Source of the DNA: Deinococcus sp.
GTDB lineage: Bacteria > Deinococcota > Deinococci > Deinococcales > Deinococcaceae
Assembly: GCA_018260275.1 (NCBI GenBank)
Contig: JAGLBK010000098.1
Span: 1-9,598, forward strand
Reading direction: 5' to 3'
Length of the DNA stretch: 9,598 bases
Shown here: in pieces, positions 6,170 to 9,598 of the stretch
How the letters are laid out: each line of letters opens with the position of its first letter
Position numbering within the stretch: the stretch's first letter is position 1
Notes under the pieces: model-generated
The model's input: the letters and a program-made list of their open reading frames with translations, nothing else
Database searches by the model: none
What the model was told of the DNA's origin: nothing
Position numbers and translations under genes: made by a program

Positions 6170-6198
6170 GCGGGGCAGACTTGCTTAAGGCTGCCCCG
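6170..6198 (+). terminator. Hairpin after the pseudouridine synthase gene
   Basis: Perfect 8-bp arms CGGGGCAG (6171-6178) and CTGCCCCG (6191-6198) flank a 12-nt loop that can itself pair CTT with AAG. Only two T residues follow at once, though a T-run appears about 12 nt later (6210-6214), so termination may be weak. It sits between convergent genes and could also act on murJ transcripts. Confidence 0.5.
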
Positions 6199-6204
6199 TT
6201 CCCA

Positions 6205-6244
6205 CAGTGTTTTTCTCAGCGTCCCAGAGTTTTTCTCAGCGGCC
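6205..6244. repeat. Two tandem 20-bp copies at the murJ 3' end
   Basis: Units at 6205-6224 and 6225-6244 differ at only two positions (T/A at unit position 4, T/G at position 18) and share GTTTTTCTCAGCG. The second copy contains the murJ stop codon and its last codons, so the first is a duplicate of the gene's 3' end lying just outside it. Confidence 0.75.
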
Positions 6245-7837
6245 CAGTCGCCGCAGCAGCCCGCCCATTTCGGGCATGCGCAGGGCCAGTGCCCCCAGCA
6301 GGTAGGTCGCCAGCCCGAAGCCGCCCGCGATCGCCAGCCCCACCGCACCGGGAATGATGTAGCCGGGGCGCGGCATGACGTGAACCAGCAACCACGCGAC
6401 CAGCCCAGCGGCCACCGCCAGCGGAATGACCCGGATCAGGTGGCTGAAGATTTCACGGGTCGGAAAGCCCAGGGCGCGGCGGTACATGAAAGCCAGCGCC
6501 AGTGTCATCAGGATGCCGCTCAGGGCCGTGCTGACGCCGAAGCCGCGCAGGTGCAGCACCGGCACCAGCAGGCGGTACAGCCCCACTTCGGCCACAAAGC
6601 CGATGGCGCTGATGGTCACGGCCTCGCGGGTGCGTTCGCGGGCGTAAAAGGTCCTGAGCAGCAGCGTCACGAAGGCCCACGGCACCAGCGCCAGCGCCCA
6701 GCCCTGCAGAATCTGGGTGGCGGCCTCGAAGCGCGGCACGTCGTAGCTGGAACGTAGGTTGATGATGCTCACGGCGTAGGGGGCCAGCACCACCAGCAGG
6801 GCGCTCATGGGGGCCGCCAGAAACGTGGTGGTCCGCACGGCCTGGACGGTCAGCGCCTTGAAACCGCGCCAGTCCCTGTCGGCGGCGTGCTGGGAAAAGC
6901 GTGGGAACATCGCCATGACGGGTGAAACCACGAACAGGCCGTTGACGGTGGTAAAGATCGTCTCGGCGTAGGAATAGCCCGCCGTGGTGCCCGCGCTGAA
7001 CATGGCCGCGTTGGAGAGCAGCCCCTGCACATAAAAGTTCAGAAACTGCCGCGCCCCGGCAGTCAAGGTAAACGGGGCCATCTGCACCAGCACGCGCCGC
7101 AGCGCCGGGTGAGGCCCCAGCGCGGGCGTGGGCAGCAGCCCGAACCGCCGCAGTGCCGGAAGCTGCACGAGCAGTTGCGCGACCCCGCCGATCAGCCAGC
7201 CGAAGGCCAGCCAGGTGGCGGTGTCCGGCAGCAGCAGCAGCGCGATGATGCTGGCGATGTTGAAGGCCACCGGGGCGAAACTGCTTTCCTTGAAGTGCTC
7301 GTCGGCGTTCAGCAGGCCCATCGCCACGCTGGAGAGCGAAATGAGCATCAGGAAGGGCATGACCAGCTGCGCCATGTAGATCGCCAGCCCCCGGTCCACG
7401 TTGGCATGATTGGCGATCAATAGGTCGATAATCCACGGTGCGCCCAGAATCCCCAAGGCCATCAGGAGCAGGTTCACCGCGATCAGCACGCCGCTGAACG
7501 AGGCAGCCAGTTGCTTGCGTCCAGCCTCGTCCAGAGTCTTATAGACCGGAATGAAGGAGTTGACCAGGGCGCCCTCGGCCAGCAGTTCGCGCATCAGGCT
7601 GGGTACGCGCACGGCGACCAGAAAAGCGTCGAGCAGCGTGTTTCCGAACAGACCGATGATCTGCTGGCGCAAAATCCCCGAGAGCCGCGACCCCAGCGTG
7701 CCCGCCATCACGATCAGGGTATTGGCCCGCAGAGAGCGCCTGGGGGCCGCGTCCGCCGGAAAATTAAGTTCCAGATCGAGTTCTGGTGCAGTTTCCATAG
7801 GTTCGCTGGAAGGGCCTGGGGACGGCGGAACGGTCAC
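6236..7837 (-). CDS. murJ: Lipid II flippase MurJ (MviN family)
   Basis: A 533-residue polytopic membrane protein of the MviN/MurJ family, which moves lipid II across the cytoplasmic membrane for peptidoglycan synthesis. A polar N-terminal tail of about 35 residues is followed by many hydrophobic helices, compatible with the 14-helix MOP fold. Charged residues essential in E. coli MurJ have clear counterparts: R51 and R57 (GSRLSGILRQQ), D70 (LLDAFLVA) and R83 (LMRELLAEGALVNSF). The reading frame is open to 8008, but I chose the GTG at 7837: a -10 box TAGAGT (minus strand, 7845-7850) ends 7 nt upstream, giving a leaderless mRNA. The next in-frame start is the ATG at 7798, 13 codons in, which has a poor Shine-Dalgarno. 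The -10 lies at the edge of the repeat element upstream. Confidence 0.93.
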   Translation of the reverse strand: MTVPPSPGPSSEPMETAPELDLELNFPADAAPRRSLRANTLIVMAGTLGSRLSGILRQQIIGLFGNTLLDAFLVAVRVPSLMRELLAEGALVNSFIPVYKTLDEAGRKQLAASFSGVLIAVNLLLMALGILGAPWIIDLLIANHANVDRGLAIYMAQLVMPFLMLISLSSVAMGLLNADEHFKESSFAPVAFNIASIIALLLLPDTATWLAFGWLIGGVAQLLVQLPALRRFGLLPTPALGPHPALRRVLVQMAPFTLTAGARQFLNFYVQGLLSNAAMFSAGTTAGYSYAETIFTTVNGLFVVSPVMAMFPRFSQHAADRDWRGFKALTVQAVRTTTFLAAPMSALLVVLAPYAVSIINLRSSYDVPRFEAATQILQGWALALVPWAFVTLLLRTFYARERTREAVTISAIGFVAEVGLYRLLVPVLHLRGFGVSTALSGILMTLALAFMYRRALGFPTREIFSHLIRVIPLAVAAGLVAWLLVHVMPRPGYIIPGAVGLAIAGGFGLATYLLGALALRMPEMGGLLRRLGR

Positions 7838-7844
7838 GCGCTCA

Positions 7845-7850
7845 ACTCTA
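7845..7850 (-). promoter_or_regulatory. Leaderless -10 box of murJ
   Basis: TAGAGT on the minus strand ends 7 nt before GTG 7837. It overlaps the left copy of the 14-bp direct repeat, so the repeat contributes the promoter. No good -35 is visible. Confidence 0.5.
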
Positions 7851-7995
7851 GAGCATTTGCGTAAAGATGGGGCGCTTTTTACCATCTTTATGCCGAGTGG
7901 AACGAGTGAAAAAGAGAGAGCAGGACGTAGAATGGAGCGGACGGCTGTGCTTTTCTGACGTTCGCGTAATTCGGAGAACTGCTCTAGAGCATTTG
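7846..7995. repeat. Compact repeat-like element bounded by 14-bp direct repeats
   Basis: CTCTAGAGCATTTG occurs exactly at 7846-7859 and again at 7982-7995, enclosing about 120 bp. Each copy holds the palindrome CTCTAGAG. Just inside the left copy is a 9-bp inverted repeat, TAAAGATGG (7862-7870) and CCATCTTTA (7882-7890), extendable by a wobble pair and GC/GC. The interior is non-coding and less GC-rich than the genes. Size, borders and hairpin fit a small dispersed repeat or MITE of the kind known in Deinococcus genomes. With only one copy in view, the dispersed nature is an inference. Confidence 0.5.
7862..7890. repeat. 9-bp inverted repeat upstream of murJ
   Basis: TAAAGATGG and CCATCTTTA are perfect complements with an 11-nt centre, so the half-sites are 20 bp apart centre to centre, about two helical turns. 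It could be a hairpin within the repeat element or a dimer binding site for murJ control. No T-run follows outside the stem, so it is not a normal terminator. Confidence 0.55.
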
Positions 7996-8007
7996 TGCCC
8001 TGGCACA
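7994..8007. promoter_or_regulatory. 14-bp palindrome upstream of the tRNA promoter
   Basis: TGTGCC and GGCACA flank a CT centre. It lies 38 bp upstream of the tRNA -10 and directly right of the repeat element, so it could be an operator; no binding protein can be named. Confidence 0.3.
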
Positions 8008-8041
8008 TTCGCGGCCCCCCTCGCCAGGGCCGGTCGCGGCG

Positions 8042-8050
8042 TGCTACACT
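8042..8050 (+). promoter_or_regulatory. Extended -10 promoter of tRNA-Ser
   Basis: TGCTACACT is an extended -10 (TGN plus TANNNT). A start near 8057 would leave a leader of about 13 nt before the tRNA. The -35 region is weak, as expected when the extended motif compensates. Confidence 0.55.
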
Positions 8051-8069
8051 CCCGTCTGCCCTTATCTGC

Positions 8070-8160
<91 letters not shown>

Positions 8161-8167
8161 ACAGAAA

Positions 8168-8198
8168 AAGCCCGCCCTCATCGGCGGGTTTCTTCTTT
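8168..8198. terminator. Probably bidirectional terminator of tRNA-Ser and the lipoprotein gene
   Basis: CCCGCC (8171-8176) and GGCGGG (8183-8188) flank loop CTCATC. On the plus strand TTTCTTCTTT follows (8189-8198), ending the tRNA transcript. On the minus strand the same hairpin is followed by CTTTTTCT, which would stop the lipoprotein transcript before it runs antisense through the tRNA. Confidence 0.85.
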
Positions 8199-8307
8199 GG
8201 TCGGCGAGCGCGGTGCGTTCTGGCCCACGGCTAGCTCTGATATTGACTCGTCGCAAGTCCGTGTGGGGCAAGGGCGCATGATGCATCCGCTACCCCGCAG
8301 CGACCTG

Positions 8308-9357
8308 TTACTGAATATTCACAACGATCTGTTGCGTAGCACTGGCGCTGTTGCCCGTGGCGTCGATGGCTGTGACCGTGAGGGTCGAGGTGCCGTTGTA
8401 GGCGGCGCTCACCGGAATGCTCTGGCTTCCACCTTTGGGGTCGAAGGTGAGATTGAAGGTCTGGCCGGTTGGCAAAGTCAGTACACCGGTCAGGCTGGTC
8501 ACGCCCACGTTGTCGCTGGCGGCCACGGTCACACTGTAGAGTCCGGCCACGGTAATTGGATTGGGCGCACTGACCTGCACGCTCACGGTAGGCTTTTGTG
8601 TATCTGTCGTGCCAGGCCCGGTTCCTGGACCAGTGCCCGTTCCCGTACCAGGCCCAGTTCCTGTGCCGGTCGGAATATTGATGGTGATGGTTTTGGAACT
8701 GGTGTCGGTGTTGCCCGCGGCGTCGTTGGCGCTGACGGTCAGGGTGCAGGTGCCGTTGTAGGCCGCCGTGACCGGAATCGAGTAGCTAAAAGAGGTAGTC
8801 GTGGTGGTCGAGGGACTGATGAGCGTAGTGGTCTTGCCGCTGGTGTCGGTGCAGGTAGCTTTACCGGTGACAGCGACCACGCCCACGTTGTCGGTGGCAT
8901 TGACCGACAGGGTGTACGATCCCGCCACGGTGATGGGGTCGGGCGCGTCGGCTGTGATCTTGACCACGGGCTTTATCACGTCGACTATGATGTTGACATT
9001 GACCTGCTGGGTGGCGTCGATGCTGCGGTTGCCGCTGCTGTCCATGGCGACGGCCTTGACCGTATGTGTACCGTTCTGGCTGGCCTGCCAGGTGTAGGTG
9101 GTCTGGTAGACACCGTTCGTGGGCGTGGTTACAGCCTGCACCAGCATGTTGTCGACGTAGAAATCGACTTCCTTGACACTCTTGTTGTCGTCGGCGGTGG
9201 CCTGCAACGTCACCGCTCCCGGCTGAGTGACCGTGCTGCTGACATTGCTCAGGCTCACGGTGGGCTTGATCGTGTCTGTCTGGTTGCTGGTGCTACAGGC
9301 ACTCAGAATGGCCGACAGCAGGACCACGGGAAGGGTCAGTCTCAGAGTCTTTTTCAT
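8308..9357 (-). CDS. Secreted lipoprotein with three Ig-like repeats
   Basis: A 349-residue envelope protein. Residues 1-20 are a lipoprotein signal (KK, hydrophobic core, lipobox ILSA before C21), so it should be lipid-anchored after export. Three Ig-like/cadherin-like beta repeats follow: about 29-123, 126-228 and 252-349. Each opens with a KPTVS/KPVVK strand and holds a D-x-x-GN motif (MDSSGN, NDAAGN, IDATGN). Repeats 2 and 3 are most alike (PDPITVAGSYTLSV and PNPITVAGLYSVTV) and are joined by a low-complexity Gly-Thr-Pro linker at 229-251. Only repeat 2 has a cysteine pair, C169 and C204, a possible disulfide. Such proteins often serve in adhesion or surface structure; no enzymatic domain is seen. 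The best -10 candidate is TAGGCT, 9 nt before the ATG. Confidence 0.85.
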   Translation of the reverse strand: MKKTLRLTLPVVLLSAILSACSTSNQTDTIKPTVSLSNVSSTVTQPGAVTLQATADDNKSVKEVDFYVDNMLVQAVTTPTNGVYQTTYTWQASQNGTHTVKAVAMDSSGNRSIDATQQVNVNIIVDVIKPVVKITADAPDPITVAGSYTLSVNATDNVGVVAVTGKATCTDTSGKTTTLISPSTTTTTSFSYSIPVTAAYNGTCTLTVSANDAAGNTDTSSKTITINIPTGTGTGPGTGTGTGPGTGPGTTDTQKPTVSVQVSAPNPITVAGLYSVTVAASDNVGVTSLTGVLTLPTGQTFNLTFDPKGGSQSIPVSAAYNGTSTLTVTAIDATGNSASATQQIVVNIQ

Positions 9358-9364
9358 AACATCC

Positions 9365-9377
9365 GCAGCCTAGCTGC
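9365..9377. promoter_or_regulatory. 13-bp palindrome over the lipoprotein promoter
   Basis: GCAGC and GCTGC flank CTA. It covers the candidate minus-strand -10 (TAGGCT, 9367-9372) of the lipoprotein gene, so a bound protein would block transcription. The rest of 9378-9470 shows no gene. Confidence 0.35.
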
Positions 9378-9470
9378 TATAGGTCGGGCAGAGGTAAGGG
9401 ACCCGCTGAGCATTAAGTTCCGGTCAGTTTCTTTTGTAAGGCGTAGCTGCGCGGCCCTGGCGCGGTGGCG

Positions 9471-9476
9471 TACACT
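9471..9476 (+). promoter_or_regulatory. Leaderless -10 box of the M16 protease gene
   Basis: TACACT ends 6 nt before ATG 9483, the same spacing as at other genes here, and no Shine-Dalgarno is present. The -35 is weak. Confidence 0.5.
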
Positions 9477-9482
9477 CCGCTA

Positions 9483-9598
9483 ATGCTTTGCCAAGCGGCA
9501 ACACTCTGGACATTAGAAGGGGGGCTGCGCGTGGTGTTCGAGCGCCGCCCCGGACCCGGTTTTGCGTTCGACCTGCGCGTGCCGGTGGGCAGCGCCCA
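9483..9598 (+). CDS. M16 (insulinase-like) peptidase, N-terminal fragment
   Basis: The first 38 codons of a gene that runs off the right edge. The visible residues (LWTLEGGLRVVFERRPGPGF at 8-27, then AFDLRVPVGSA) match the first strands of M16 zinc metallopeptidases, where a GLRVV-type strand is followed by a glycine- or valine-rich strand ending in G-S/A. The HxxEH zinc motif should come shortly after and is outside the window, so catalytic status cannot be judged. The start is supported by the -10 box 6 nt upstream. Confidence 0.72.
   Translation, partial: MLCQAATLWTLEGGLRVVFERRPGPGFAFDLRVPVGSA

Noticed and set aside
7994..8007. Possible radiation-desiccation response motif
   Set aside because: The palindrome does not resemble the AT-rich RDRM consensus as I know it; it is kept only as an unassigned palindrome.

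Overview
The window looks like chromosomal DNA from a Deinococcus-type bacterium. It is GC-rich, it carries several DinB-fold paralogs (a family known to be expanded in Deinococcus), and it has many TANNNT -10 boxes only 6-7 nt from start codons. That spacing is the signature of the leaderless transcripts common in this genus. No species can be named from the sequence alone.

Layout. Positions 1-75 look like the outer end of an IS5-type insertion sequence whose transposase would run off the left edge. Next, on the minus strand, come a WYL-domain transcriptional regulator and a small DsrE-like protein. Divergent from the regulator is the most unusual part: a plus-strand operon of six genes (1542-4599) in which every stop codon overlaps the next start. 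It encodes a DinB-fold protein, a DUF1905 protein, two more DinB-fold proteins, a short BKACE-type (beta-keto acid cleavage) enzyme and a fourth DinB-fold protein. A small inverted repeat lies between the regulator and the operon and may be its operator. A PaiB-like FMN-binding protein faces the operon tail to tail.

Further right is an RluA-like pseudouridine synthase whose catalytic aspartate position holds glycine. It is followed, on the minus strand, by the lipid II flippase MurJ. A compact repeat-like element bounded by 14-bp direct repeats sits upstream of murJ and supplies its -10 box. Then come tRNA-Ser(CGA) with a terminator that looks bidirectional, a minus-strand lipoprotein with three Ig-like repeats, and the first 38 codons of an M16 (insulinase-like) protease running off the right edge.

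How the genes fit together. The DinB/BKACE operon is probably one translationally coupled unit controlled by the divergent WYL regulator. DinB-fold proteins include bacillithiol S-transferases, and Deinococcus makes bacillithiol, so a detoxification or small-molecule modification role is a reasonable inference, but the sequence does not prove it. The right half is mostly housekeeping genes: RNA modification, cell wall synthesis, translation and the envelope.
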